Shown one piece after another: positions 17,725 through 26,198 of a stretch of DNA of 62,529 nucleotides; positions within the stretch are counted from its first letter, which is position 1; each line of letters begins with the position of its first letter. Made by a program: the position numbers and the translations under genes. The notes beneath the pieces are model-generated. The model worked only from the letters and a program-made list of their open reading frames with translations, was not told the DNA's origin and did no database searches. The stretch is from Pseudomonas uvaldensis (lineage in GTDB: Bacteria > Pseudomonadota > Gammaproteobacteria > Pseudomonadales > Pseudomonadaceae), in contig NZ_JAIWKS010000017.1 in NCBI RefSeq assembly GCF_021271205.1, positions 1-62,529 on the forward strand, in the 5' to 3' direction.

Positions 17725-18297
17725 ATGTCCGCTCAGATGGACCCATCCAGCGACGAATCGCTGCTGGCTCGCTATCGAAACGGCGACAGGGCCTGCTTTG
17801 AAGCCCTGTACGCCCGTCATCGGCAGGGGCTTTACCGTTTCCTCCTGTCCTTGAGCAACAAAGCCGAACTGGCCGAGGAAATCTTCCAGGACACCTGGCT
17901 CAGTCTGATCCGCAGCACCACCCAGCCACAGGGGCGGGCGAGTTTTCGCACCTGGTTGTTCCAGATTGCCCGTAATCGCTTGATTGACCACTGGCGCAAA
18001 CACGGCGTCCACAACCCGCTGCATGACAGCTACGACGAGCAGCTTCACGTCCAGCCCGACGACACCGGCAGCCCCGAGCAGCAGTTGAGCCTGAGCCGCG
18101 ACCAGGCTCGCCTGGAGGCCGCGTTGCAAGCTTTGCCCGAAGACCAACGGGAAGTCTTCCTGTTGCGCCTGCACGGTGACCTGGAGCTGCCACAGATCGC
18201 TGCCCTGACCGGCGTCCCGCTGGAAACGGTGAAAAGCCGCTTGCGTTACGCCCAGCAGAAATTGCACCGCCTGCTGGCCGAGGAGGTACCCGCATGA
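17725..18297 (+). CDS. ECF-type RNA polymerase sigma factor
   Basis: The 190-residue product has sigma region 2 (FEALYARHRQGLYRFLLSL, ELAEEIFQDTWLSLI, FRTWLFQIARNRLIDHWR) and region 4 (ALQALPEDQREVFLLRLHGD, LPQIAALTGVPLETVKSRLR). This is the RpoE-like ECF layout. The ATG at 17725 precedes the conserved region and has AAAGGAG upstream at a long 12-base spacing, so the exact start is less sure. Its stop overlaps the next gene by ATGA, which couples it to its likely anti-sigma partner. The regulon is unknown; the VWA lipoprotein upstream is a plausible target. Confidence 0.92.
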   Translation: MSAQMDPSSDESLLARYRNGDRACFEALYARHRQGLYRFLLSLSNKAELAEEIFQDTWLSLIRSTTQPQGRASFRTWLFQIARNRLIDHWRKHGVHNPLHDSYDEQLHVQPDDTGSPEQQLSLSRDQARLEAALQALPEDQREVFLLRLHGDLELPQIAALTGVPLETVKSRLRYAQQKLHRLLAEEVPA

Positions 18298-18914
18298 TCG
18301 ATTCCAAACACACCCAGGATCCCAATGAAGACGCGATGATCGAGCATTTCCGCCAGCACGCCGGCGGCGAACCGCCCGCGCACCTGGATGCCGCCATCCT
18401 GGCCGCCGCGCACCGCGAAGCGCCGGCTCCCACGCCAAGCCTGTGGCAACGCTGGCTGCAGGCCTGCCAACGGCCACGCTGGCAAATGGCATTCGCCACG
18501 GTCGCCGGCGTCGCGCTGATAATCGGGCTGGTGATTCGTTCACCGGTGCCCCATGACGAACTGGCCGCGCCGGTTTCGCGGGATGATTCCACCGACCGCC
18601 AGGCGCCGGTCACTGCCGCCGCGCCAGCACCCGCCATGCCGGCGCCCGCGCCGATGGTCCGCATGGCGCCCCAGGCCGAAATGGCCCAGGCTCCGGACAG
18701 CCTCGCCGGCCAGCTTCACGCGGACAAACCTGCGGCGAAGATGAGCAAGCGCGCACCCGTTGCGCTGCCGTCGTTGGAAGAAGAATTGACGGAGGTCCTA
18801 CGCCTGCGCCAAGCAGGAGAGGTCAGGGCGGCGGATGAAAAGCTGCTGGCGCTGCACAAGCGCTTTCCCAAGGAGGATCTGCCTGCGCGGTTGGAGGCAT
18901 TGCGAAAGCGTTGA
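18294..18914 (+). CDS. Putative membrane anti-sigma factor
   Basis: This 206-residue protein starts inside the stop of the sigma gene (ATGA overlap). It has a cytoplasmic N-terminus with EHFRQHAGGEPPAHLDAAIL, one membrane segment (residues about 62-80, MAFATVAGVALIIGLVI) and an Ala/Pro-rich periplasmic tail ending in a charged helical region (LEEELTEVLRLRQAGEVRAAD). That topology and the coupling to an ECF sigma gene fit an anti-sigma factor. No zinc-type HxxxCxxC motif is present, so the call rests on position and topology. Confidence 0.7.
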   Translation: MIDSKHTQDPNEDAMIEHFRQHAGGEPPAHLDAAILAAAHREAPAPTPSLWQRWLQACQRPRWQMAFATVAGVALIIGLVIRSPVPHDELAAPVSRDDSTDRQAPVTAAAPAPAMPAPAPMVRMAPQAEMAQAPDSLAGQLHADKPAAKMSKRAPVALPSLEEELTEVLRLRQAGEVRAADEKLLALHKRFPKEDLPARLEALRKR

Positions 18915-18930
18915 GAAAAAACATCGCCCA

Positions 18931-18967
18931 CAAAAAAGCCCCAAGTCTTACGACTCGGGGCTTTTTG
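18931..18967. terminator. Bidirectional terminator between the anti-sigma gene and tRNA-Arg
   Basis: A hairpin with arms CAAAAAAGCCCCAAGTC and GACTCGGGGCTTTTTG has a T run on both strands. It can end the sigma/anti-sigma transcript rightward and the tRNA-Arg transcript leftward. Confidence 0.9.
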
Positions 18968-18975
18968 ATTCTGTA

Positions 18976-19052
18976 TGGCGCACCAGGCGGGATTCGAACC
19001 CACGACCCCTGCCTTCGGAGGGCAGTACTCTATCCAGCTGAGCTACTGGTGC
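18976..19052 (-). tRNA. tRNA-Arg (anticodon CCG)
   Basis: On the minus strand a complete cloverleaf is readable: acceptor stem GCACCAG/CTGGTGC, D-arm AGCTCAGCTGGATAGAG, anticodon stem-loop CTGCCCTCCGAAGGCAG with CCG at the centre, T-loop GGTTCGAATCC, and an encoded CCA 3' end. It reads CGG codons. A shared terminator lies 9 bp downstream. No integrase or att-like duplication is seen beside it. Confidence 0.95.
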
Positions 19053-19402
19053 AATGCGGGCGCCATGATACTCATAAGCATGCCGGGCGTCCATGCTGCT
19101 GATTCGCCGGTGTTTTCCTGCCCTTGGGCGGGCATCGGCTACGCTGATCAGAAAAAACAGGCAAATGCGGCTTTTTTGTTCTTTTTTTCGAACAGACTAT
19201 TGTCCTTCACCCCTATCGGCCCTAGGATTCGTTTGAGATTTCAAACGCTCTTGTCTGGGTGCTGAACCGCACGTCTATGCTTGTTGTGCGTTATTTCTGT
19301 GCTTCAGCCCGGTGAATGATTTCCCTGACGGCAGCCCATAAGGCGCCTTTCTACAACTCTAATTCGCTCCGCGTGCGCGCGGTGCTGTTAAGGAAAGCCG
19401 AC
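19053..19402. other. Intergenic region upstream of gabD
   Basis: This 350-bp gap carries the tRNA-Arg promoter at its left (reading leftward) and the gabD promoter at its right. It includes an AT-rich tract near 19165-19200 and a palindromic site at 19230-19247. No convincing small gene is seen; the in-frame extension of gabD from 19316 lacks a ribosome site. Confidence 0.6.
19230..19247. promoter_or_regulatory. Palindromic candidate operator upstream of gabD
   Basis: A perfect 7-bp inverted repeat, CGTTTGA-GATT-TCAAACG, lies 155 bp before the gabD start and stands out from the surrounding sequence. Spacing and symmetry suit a dimeric regulator. The regulator is unknown. Confidence 0.45.
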
Positions 19403-20845
19403 ATGCAGCTTAAAGACACCCAGTTGTTCCGCCAGCAAGCCTTTATCGATGGCGCTTGGGTCGATGCGGACAACGGTCAGACAATCAAGGTCACCAACCC
19501 GGCCACGGGTGAAGTATTGGGTACCGTGCCGAAGATGGGCGCTGCCGAAACCCGTCGTGCAATCGAAGCCGCCGACAAGGCGCTGCCGGCCTGGCGTGCG
19601 CTGACCGCCAAGGAGCGCGCCAACAAGCTGCGCCGCTGGTACGAATTGCTGATCGAAAACCAGGACGATCTGGGTCGCCTGATGACCCTGGAGCAGGGCA
19701 AGCCGCTGGCCGAAGCCAAGGGCGAAATCGCCTACGCGGCATCGTTCATCGAGTGGTTCGCCGAAGAAGCCAAGCGCATTTATGGTGACGTGATTCCCGG
19801 TCATCAGCCTGACAAGCGCCTGATTGTAATCAAGCAGCCCATCGGCGTGACTGCCGCCATCACTCCGTGGAACTTCCCGGCCGCGATGATCACCCGCAAG
19901 GCCGGCCCGGCCCTGGCCGCCGGTTGCACCATGGTCATCAAACCGGCCTCGCAAACCCCGTTCTCGGCCCTGGCCCTGGTGGAGCTGGCACACCGTGCCG
20001 GTATCCCGCAAGGCGTGTTGAGCGTGGTCACCGGCAGCGCTGGCGACATCGGTGGTGAACTGACCAGCAACCCGATCGTGCGCAAGCTGTCGTTCACCGG
20101 TTCGACCGAGATCGGTCGCCAGTTGATGGCCGAATGTGCCAAGGACATCAAGAAAGTCTCCCTGGAACTGGGCGGCAACGCGCCGTTCATCGTGTTTGAC
20201 GACGCGGACCTGGATAAGGCCGTCGAGGGCGCGATCATTTCCAAATACCGCAACAACGGCCAGACCTGCGTCTGCGCCAACCGCCTGTACATCCAGGATT
20301 CGGTGTACGACGCCTTCGCCGAAAAACTCAAGGCCGCGGTAGCCAAGCTCAAGATCGGCAACGGTCTGGAAGACGGCACCACCACCGGTCCCTTGATCGA
20401 CGAAAAAGCCGTGGCCAAGGTCCAGGAACACATCGCCGATGCCGTTGGCAAAGGTGCGACCGTGCTGGCCGGTGGCAAGCCGATGGAGGGCAACTTCTTC
20501 GAGCCGACCATCCTGACCAATGTGCCGAAGGATGCCGCCGTGGCGAAGGAAGAAACCTTCGGCCCGCTGGCGCCGCTGTTCCGCTTCAAAGACGAAGCCG
20601 AAGTGATCGCGATGTCGAACGATACCGAGTTCGGCCTGGCCTCGTACTTCTATGCTCGCGACCTGGGCCGAGTGTTCCGTGTGGCCGAGGCCCTGGAATA
20701 CGGCATGGTCGGCGTCAACACCGGGTTGATTTCCAACGAAGTCGCGCCATTCGGCGGTATCAAGGCCTCGGGCCTGGGCCGTGAGGGTTCTAAGTACGGC
20801 ATCGAGGATTACCTGGAAATCAAATACCTCTGCTTGGGTATCTGA
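19403..20845 (+). CDS. gabD: Succinate-semialdehyde dehydrogenase (NADP+)
   Basis: GabD oxidises succinate semialdehyde to succinate, the last step of GABA catabolism. The 480-residue product has the aldehyde dehydrogenase signatures: the cofactor region TPWNFPAAMITRKAGPALAA, the Glu motif LELGGNAPFIVFDDAD and the catalytic cysteine in NGQTCVCANR. The C-terminal block PFGGIKASGLGREGSKYGIEDY is typical of GabD. Length matches the E. coli enzyme. ATG 19403 follows AAGGAAA at good spacing; an extension to 19316 is unlikely. gabT follows 174 bp later on the same strand. Confidence 0.95.
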   Translation: MQLKDTQLFRQQAFIDGAWVDADNGQTIKVTNPATGEVLGTVPKMGAAETRRAIEAADKALPAWRALTAKERANKLRRWYELLIENQDDLGRLMTLEQGKPLAEAKGEIAYAASFIEWFAEEAKRIYGDVIPGHQPDKRLIVIKQPIGVTAAITPWNFPAAMITRKAGPALAAGCTMVIKPASQTPFSALALVELAHRAGIPQGVLSVVTGSAGDIGGELTSNPIVRKLSFTGSTEIGRQLMAECAKDIKKVSLELGGNAPFIVFDDADLDKAVEGAIISKYRNNGQTCVCANRLYIQDSVYDAFAEKLKAAVAKLKIGNGLEDGTTTGPLIDEKAVAKVQEHIADAVGKGATVLAGGKPMEGNFFEPTILTNVPKDAAVAKEETFGPLAPLFRFKDEAEVIAMSNDTEFGLASYFYARDLGRVFRVAEALEYGMVGVNTGLISNEVAPFGGIKASGLGREGSKYGIEDYLEIKYLCLGI

Positions 20846-21019
20846 TCCTGCTGCAAGCGCGAAGGGCACGAGAGCGCTGTCCCTTTGCGCCGTTTCAAAA
20901 CGTAATTTCTCTGCGGCCGGGAACGCCGTGGCAGTCGATCATCGCATGCTGCCGCCGTTGACTTCTCGCCGTGTAATCCTTGACCCACGCCGACCGATGA
21001 GCGGCGAATGAGGACTGTA

Positions 21020-22297
21020 ATGAGCAAGACTAACGCTGATCTGATGGCCCGCCGTACCGCCGCTGTTCCACGCGGTGTTGGCCAGATTCACCCGATCTTC
21101 GCTGATTCCGCGAAGAACGCTACGGTAACCGACGTCGAAGGCCGTGAATTCATCGACTTCGCCGGCGGCATCGCCGTACTGAACACCGGCCACGTGCACC
21201 CCAAAATCATCGCCGCCGTGACGGAACAGCTGAACAAGCTGACCCACACCTGCTTCCAGGTCCTGGCCTACGAGCCGTACGTGGAACTGTGCGAAAAAAT
21301 CAACGCCAAGGTGCCCGGCGACTTCGCCAAGAAAACCCTGCTGGTCACTACCGGTTCCGAAGCGGTCGAGAACGCCGTGAAGATCGCCCGCGCCGCCACC
21401 GGCCGTGCCGGCGTGATTGCCTTCACCGGTGCCTACCACGGCCGGACCATGATGACCCTGGGCCTGACCGGTAAAGTCGTGCCGTACTCGGCGGGCATGG
21501 GCCTGATGCCAGGCGGTATCTTCCGTGCGCTGTACCCGAACGAATTGCATGGTGTGAGCATCGACGATTCCATCGCCAGCATCGAACGCATCTTCAAGAA
21601 CGACGCCGAGCCGCGTGACATCGCTGCGATCATCATCGAGCCGGTTCAGGGCGAGGGTGGTTTCTATGTCGCGCCGAAGGAATTCATGAAGCGTCTGCGT
21701 GCCCTGTGCGACCAGCACGGCATTCTGCTGATCGCTGACGAAGTCCAGACCGGCGCCGGCCGTACCGGCACCTTCTTCGCCATGGAACAGATGGGCGTCG
21801 CTGCCGACCTGACCACCTTCGCCAAATCCATCGCTGGCGGTTTCCCACTGGCCGGTGTGTGCGGCAAGGCCGAGTACATGGACGCCATCGCACCAGGCGG
21901 CCTGGGCGGCACCTACGCCGGTAGCCCGATCGCTTGCGCTGCTGCGCTGGCGGTAATGGAAGTGTTTGAAGAAGAGCACCTGCTGGACCGCTGCAAGGCC
22001 GTGGGCGAGCGTCTGGTAACTGGCCTCAAGGCCATTCAGAAAAAATACCCGGTGATCGGTGAAGTCCGCGCCTTGGGTGCAATGATCGCAGTGGAGCTGT
22101 TCGAAAACGGCGATTCCCACAAACCAAACGCCGCCGCAGTGGCCCAGATCGTGGCCAAGGCTCGGGAAAAGGGCTTGATCCTGTTGTCTTGCGGCACCTA
22201 CGGCAACGTCCTGCGGGTGCTGGTGCCGCTGACCTCGCCGGACGAGCAACTGGACAAAGGCCTGGCGATCATCGAAGAGTGCTTCGCCGAGCTTTGA
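21020..22297 (+). CDS. gabT: 4-aminobutyrate aminotransferase
   Basis: GabT transfers the amino group of GABA (or 5-aminovalerate) to 2-oxoglutarate, giving succinate semialdehyde for GabD. The 425-residue protein is a class III PLP aminotransferase: TTGSEAVENAVKIARAATGR (cofactor phosphate region), TGAYHGRTMMTLGLTG, IADEVQTGAGRTG with the PLP-ring Asp, and TFAKSIAGGFP with the Schiff-base Lys. ATG 21020 has GAGGA about 8 bases upstream; the longer start at 21008 overlaps that site. A strong terminator follows. Confidence 0.95.
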   Translation: MSKTNADLMARRTAAVPRGVGQIHPIFADSAKNATVTDVEGREFIDFAGGIAVLNTGHVHPKIIAAVTEQLNKLTHTCFQVLAYEPYVELCEKINAKVPGDFAKKTLLVTTGSEAVENAVKIARAATGRAGVIAFTGAYHGRTMMTLGLTGKVVPYSAGMGLMPGGIFRALYPNELHGVSIDDSIASIERIFKNDAEPRDIAAIIIEPVQGEGGFYVAPKEFMKRLRALCDQHGILLIADEVQTGAGRTGTFFAMEQMGVAADLTTFAKSIAGGFPLAGVCGKAEYMDAIAPGGLGGTYAGSPIACAAALAVMEVFEEEHLLDRCKAVGERLVTGLKAIQKKYPVIGEVRALGAMIAVELFENGDSHKPNAAAVAQIVAKAREKGLILLSCGTYGNVLRVLVPLTSPDEQLDKGLAIIEECFAEL

Positions 22298-22315
22298 TCC
22301 TGTGCGCTGATTCAC

Positions 22316-22342
22316 AAAAAAACCCGCTTCGGCGGGTTTTTT
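22316..22342 (+). terminator. Rho-independent terminator after gabT
   Basis: The stem AAAAACCCGC / GCGGGTTTTTT closes over a TTCG tetraloop 18 bp after the gabT stop. Confidence 0.93.
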
Positions 22343-22431
22343 CATATCCGCCTGCCGGTTCGGATTTTTTGGATTGTCTGGAATGGCTGCCATTGTCTAA
22401 GGTGCATGTATGGCAAGGGAGCGATACTGCA

Positions 22432-23649
22432 ATGACTGCTGTGGATTTACCCGCTGTACCTCGTGTGCTGATTGCCGAGGCCGATCCGGCGTCCCGGGAG
22501 CTGCTCGAGCAGGTATTGTCGCAGGTGCGCTGTGATGCGCGGGTGGACACCTGTGAGGAGGGCAAACAAGCCCTTGAGCTGCTGGCGCACAACCCCTACG
22601 ACCTGGTCATCGCCGACTGGGAGCTGCCGGGAGTGGATGGCTTGAGCCTCCTGCGTGGACTTCGCCACCAACGCCGCACGCCGGTGCTGCCGTTTATTCT
22701 GATGAGCCGACGCAACGACGCTGCCAGTGTGCGTGAGGTATTGCCGTTGGCGCCGACGGCGTACCTGACCAAGCCCTTGAACCGGGAAAACCTGGCCCAA
22801 CGTTTGCGAGGCTTGCTGTTGAGCGGTGCTGAAGAAACCTCCAATGATGCGCCGGTTCCCGGTCCGGCGCAGACCTTGGCAGCCTTTCTCGAGCGTCGGC
22901 GCGACTTGTCCGAGGGGGCGCCGCTGCTCACCGATGTTCAGGTGGCGGTCAAGCGCAGTCTCAACCCCAGTGGCCTGGACCTGAAACTGCTGGAAGAAGA
23001 AATTCGCACCGATCCGCAGATCACCGCCGTATTGATCGCCTCAGCCAACAACGCTGCTCAGCATCAAGGTGGCGGTCCGGTCCAGACCGTGGCCCAGGCG
23101 CTGCACCAGCTCGGCACCGGGCAGAGCATGAACCTGATTCTCGGCCTGACCCTCAAACGCTGCGCCCGGCTCAGCGTTCCGTGCCTGGCGGACTATGCCG
23201 AGCGTTATTGGACGTTATCGCTGCACACTGCCGAATATGCCCGAATGATGGCCCGGTTGCTGGATCTGGAGCCGGAGCGCTGCTACTGCGCTGGGCTCTT
23301 GCATCGCCTGGGCGAGCTGGCGGTGTTGCGATGCCTGGAAGAATGGAAACAGGCGGGTGGCGAGCTGGATGAACCTGAGGAGGTCGGAAACTCTCTCCAC
23401 CAGTATGGCGCAGGTTTCGGTTCGGCATTGCGTACTCGCTGGCGCCTGCCACTGGAGCTGCGAGAGTTGATTGCCGCAGTCTACAGCCTCGGTGGCGGGG
23501 TGTATTCGCGGGAAGCGCTGGTGATGAACATGGCGGCGCAGATGGCCCGCCTGACCGAACACGAAGGGCTCGAAGAGTTGGCCCGAGGTCGCACGGCGCG
23601 GCTGTTGAAGATCGGGCTGCCGGAATTGACGCGCTTGCGCAGGAAGTAA
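22432..23649 (+). CDS. Response regulator with HDOD output domain
   Basis: The 405-residue protein has an N-terminal receiver domain (residues about 10-125), with RVLIAEADPASRELLEQVL, the phospho-acceptor Asp in DLVIADWELPGVDGL and the conserved Lys in YLTKPLN. A linker leads to an HDOD domain (about 185-390) containing LHTAEYARMMARLLDLE and CYCAGLLHRLGELAVLR. HDOD proteins act in signalling without the metal-binding HD pair. ATG 22432 follows GGGAG by about 10 bases. No histidine kinase gene is adjacent, so it is an orphan regulator. It converges on a PAS-GGDEF gene, with 19 bp between stops. Confidence 0.88.
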   Translation: MTAVDLPAVPRVLIAEADPASRELLEQVLSQVRCDARVDTCEEGKQALELLAHNPYDLVIADWELPGVDGLSLLRGLRHQRRTPVLPFILMSRRNDAASVREVLPLAPTAYLTKPLNRENLAQRLRGLLLSGAEETSNDAPVPGPAQTLAAFLERRRDLSEGAPLLTDVQVAVKRSLNPSGLDLKLLEEEIRTDPQITAVLIASANNAAQHQGGGPVQTVAQALHQLGTGQSMNLILGLTLKRCARLSVPCLADYAERYWTLSLHTAEYARMMARLLDLEPERCYCAGLLHRLGELAVLRCLEEWKQAGGELDEPEEVGNSLHQYGAGFGSALRTRWRLPLELRELIAAVYSLGGGVYSREALVMNMAAQMARLTEHEGLEELARGRTARLLKIGLPELTRLRRK

Positions 23650-23668
23650 GCTATCGCCTCCCCTTTAT

Positions 23669-24658
23669 TCAGGCGGTGATGATGCGATTCTTGCCTTGGC
23701 GCTTGGCTTCATACATGGCGGCGTCGGCGCGGGAATAGAGGCTGTCGAGGGACTGATCTTCGGCGGTGATGCCAGTCAGACCCTGGCTGACGGTAATCCC
23801 GAAGCCCTGCTCTGCGTTGCGGAAGGTCATGCGTTGGATTTCCCGTTGCAGACGCTCAGCCACTTGCAGCGCCATGTCCGGAGGGCAACCGGGGAATACC
23901 GCCGCGAACTCTTCGCCGCCGATGCGCCCGAACAGGTCGCCACGCCGGAGCACGGTCCGCCCGCACTCAGCGATTTTCTGCAGCACGATATCGCCTTCCT
24001 GGTGGCCGTACGTATCGTTGATCACCTTGAAGTCATCGATATCCAGCAACAGGAACGCTATGGGGGTTCCTTGTAGCCGTGCCTGCTCGAATTCGCGGTG
24101 GGCGCACTCGAAGAAGTGGCGGCGGTTGCTGCTCTGAGTCAGTACGTCGGTGGTCGCCAGCCGTTGCAGTTCGCTTTCCAGCAACTTCTTTTCGGTAATG
24201 TCTTCGGCGATGCCCACCACGATCACGGGTTGTTCCGAGTCAGCCTGGCGGTTGATGAAGCACTTGTCGCTCAGCCAGCGAATCTGGCCATCGGCGGCAA
24301 TGATGCGGTACTCACGGTCCTCCACGGCCCCCTTGACCAGTACTTCGGCCAGGCTACGTTCGGCGTAGTCGAGATCATCGGGGTAGATTGCATCGCGCCA
24401 TTCGTTGAAATCAGCCAGGACCAGGCCTGCGGGACGGCCGAAGATCCGCTCATAGGCAGGGCTCACATACAGCAGTTGCCGGGTTTCCCAGTTGAACGCC
24501 CAAAGCACTGCATTGACGCTGTCCAGCAACGAGCTGAACAGCTGCTCGCGCTCACTCAAGCGTGCTACCTCGCCTTTGGCATGCATGAGCGCCATGAGCA
24601 TCTGGGCCGCTTCGGGCCAATGAGGTTGGGATGAATCCTGCAGGTTCTTGTCGACCAT
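23669..24658 (-). CDS. PAS-GGDEF diguanylate cyclase
   Basis: This predicted cytoplasmic enzyme of 329 residues makes c-di-GMP. A short helical N-terminus leads into a PAS domain (LLDSVNAVLWAFNWETRQLL through WLSDKCFINR) and PAC segment (VVGIAEDITEKKLLESEL). The GGDEF domain follows from about residue 165, with the active-site loop RIGGEEFAAVFPG and an inhibitory-site RRGD five residues before it, so product inhibition is likely. Helical TDVLTQSSNRRHFFE and DIDDFKVINDTYGHQEGD are typical of active cyclases. ATG 24658 is chosen because upstream sequence to 24940 reads as non-coding, although the ribosome site is weak. The PAS ligand is unknown. Confidence 0.9.
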   Translation of the reverse strand: MVDKNLQDSSQPHWPEAAQMLMALMHAKGEVARLSEREQLFSSLLDSVNAVLWAFNWETRQLLYVSPAYERIFGRPAGLVLADFNEWRDAIYPDDLDYAERSLAEVLVKGAVEDREYRIIAADGQIRWLSDKCFINRQADSEQPVIVVGIAEDITEKKLLESELQRLATTDVLTQSSNRRHFFECAHREFEQARLQGTPIAFLLLDIDDFKVINDTYGHQEGDIVLQKIAECGRTVLRRGDLFGRIGGEEFAAVFPGCPPDMALQVAERLQREIQRMTFRNAEQGFGITVSQGLTGITAEDQSLDSLYSRADAAMYEAKRQGKNRIITA

Positions 24659-24840
24659 CGGCACATATCTCAAAGAGCGCGCAGTGTTGTAGGTTCGCAC
24701 GCGCTCACTCCAAAGCCCGCCTGGATGGCGAAGTGCTCTTGAGATAGGGGATTCCGGGCGAAGTTCCTTCCCAGGCGACGAAGTGCGGGGACTTGGCGAG
24801 CCAGGCCGATGGCGACGGGATTTTACTCCCTGGTCAAAGG

Positions 24841-24865
24841 AAAACCCCGCCGGATGGCGGGGTTT
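24841..24865 (-). terminator. Rho-independent terminator after the desaturase gene
   Basis: On the minus strand AAACCCCGCC-ATCC-GGCGGGGTTTT forms a ten-base-pair stem with T residues on its 3' side. It begins 5 bp after the desaturase stop. Confidence 0.85.
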
Positions 24866-24869
24866 GTTA

Positions 24870-26054
24870 TCAGGCAGTGGCGGGCCGCAGCGAGTAGGTT
24901 TTGAGCTGGTCGGCGAAGTCACGCAGGGACTGGATACCACTGGCCTCGGCCTCGTGTACCCATTCCTTGATGGCCGTGAGCATTTCGTGACCGTTGCTGC
25001 TGGTCTTGACCCAGATCTGTTGCAAGGCCAGGCGTTTTTCGTAGATCACCTTCAGCGCCTGGCTGTGTTCCAGGATGTTCTGGATGCGCAGGTGATGACG
25101 GTCGTCCAGCAGGCTGGTTTCCCGTGACAGCAGGCGTTTGGCCCGGTGGAACTGGTGACGTACCGAGTGATCGACCTTTTCCAGCTCCTGTTTGACCAAC
25201 GGCGCGATGACCAGGCGGCGGTACTGAGCCATGATCTGAAAGCGGTTGTTGAGAATCGCCATGGCGGTGTCCATATCCAGGTGCCCCTTGCCTTCGACCC
25301 GATGGGCGATCGGCGCGACCCGCTGGACCTTGGCCAGTCGCAGGAAACTGAACACCCGTATCCAGGCCCAGCCGAGGTCGAACTCCCATTTGCGTACCGA
25401 CAGCTTGGCCGAATTGGGGTAGGTATGGTGGTTGTTGTGCAGCTCTTCGCCGCCGATCAGGATGCCCCAGGGCACCAGATTGGTCGCCGCGTCACGGCAC
25501 TCGAAATTTCGGTAGCCCACGGCGTGGCCCAGGCCATTGACCACTCCGGCGGCCCAGACCGGGATCCACATCATCTGGATGGCCCAGATGGTGATGCCGA
25601 TGGTACCGAACAGCAACAGGTCGATCAGGCCCATGAGTGCCACGCCCAGCAGCGGGAAGCGACTGTAGAGGTTGCGTTCGATCCAGTCTTCCGGGCAGTT
25701 CTTGCCGTAGATGCGCAGGGTTTCCGGGTTCTCCGCTTCGGCGCGGTACAGCTCGGCGCCTTTGCGCAGCACGGTGGACAGGCCCTTGACGACCGGGCTA
25801 TGGGGATCGTCGACGGTTTCGCACTTGGCGTGATGTTTGCGGTGGATAGCGGTCCATTCGCGGGTGTTCTGCCCTGTGGTCAGCCACAGCCAGAAGCGGA
25901 AGAAATGTTTGAGGCCTGCGTTGAGCTCCAGGGAACGGTGAGCCGAATAACGGTGCAGGTAGATCGTGACGCTGATGATCGTGACGTGGGTCATCAGCAG
26001 GGTGACTGCCACCAGCGACCAGGGCGACAAGCCAAGAAAACCTTCGTACCACAT
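24870..26054 (-). CDS. desA: Delta-9 acyl desaturase DesA-like
   Basis: This 394-residue membrane desaturase introduces a double bond into acyl chains, adjusting membrane fluidity. The three histidine boxes of the acyl-CoA/acyl-lipid class are present: HRYSAHR, HRKHHAKC and HNNHHTYP. Membrane stretches include LVAVTLLMTHVTIISVTIYL and the region FGTIGITIWAIQMMWIPVW. The C-terminal third is a charged helical region, as in Pseudomonas DesA. It is divergent from the GGDEF-EAL gene at 26199, with 144 bp between. The symbol follows the P. aeruginosa phospholipid desaturase and is by family likeness. Confidence 0.88.
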   Translation of the reverse strand: MWYEGFLGLSPWSLVAVTLLMTHVTIISVTIYLHRYSAHRSLELNAGLKHFFRFWLWLTTGQNTREWTAIHRKHHAKCETVDDPHSPVVKGLSTVLRKGAELYRAEAENPETLRIYGKNCPEDWIERNLYSRFPLLGVALMGLIDLLLFGTIGITIWAIQMMWIPVWAAGVVNGLGHAVGYRNFECRDAATNLVPWGILIGGEELHNNHHTYPNSAKLSVRKWEFDLGWAWIRVFSFLRLAKVQRVAPIAHRVEGKGHLDMDTAMAILNNRFQIMAQYRRLVIAPLVKQELEKVDHSVRHQFHRAKRLLSRETSLLDDRHHLRIQNILEHSQALKVIYEKRLALQQIWVKTSSNGHEMLTAIKEWVHEAEASGIQSLRDFADQLKTYSLRPATA

Positions 26055-26198
26055 AGGCTATGGGGCCCTCGATAAAGTAGAAACAGCCGCTGCATTATCG
26101 CCAGCCCCACGGATAAAACCAGTCGGCCTTTCAGATAAGAGTGGCAGGATGTTTCTTCCTTTATAATTCCGGCCTCTTTGTAAGGACATGGACGACCA

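Noticed and set aside
18976..19052. tRNA-Arg as an integration site for a mobile element
   Set aside because: No integrase, no direct repeat of the tRNA 3' end and no change of gene character beside it.
19388..22393. Long minus-strand ORFs opposite gabD and gabT
   Set aside because: Both are antisense shadows; the plus-strand frames are unmistakable enzymes with correct starts and a terminator.
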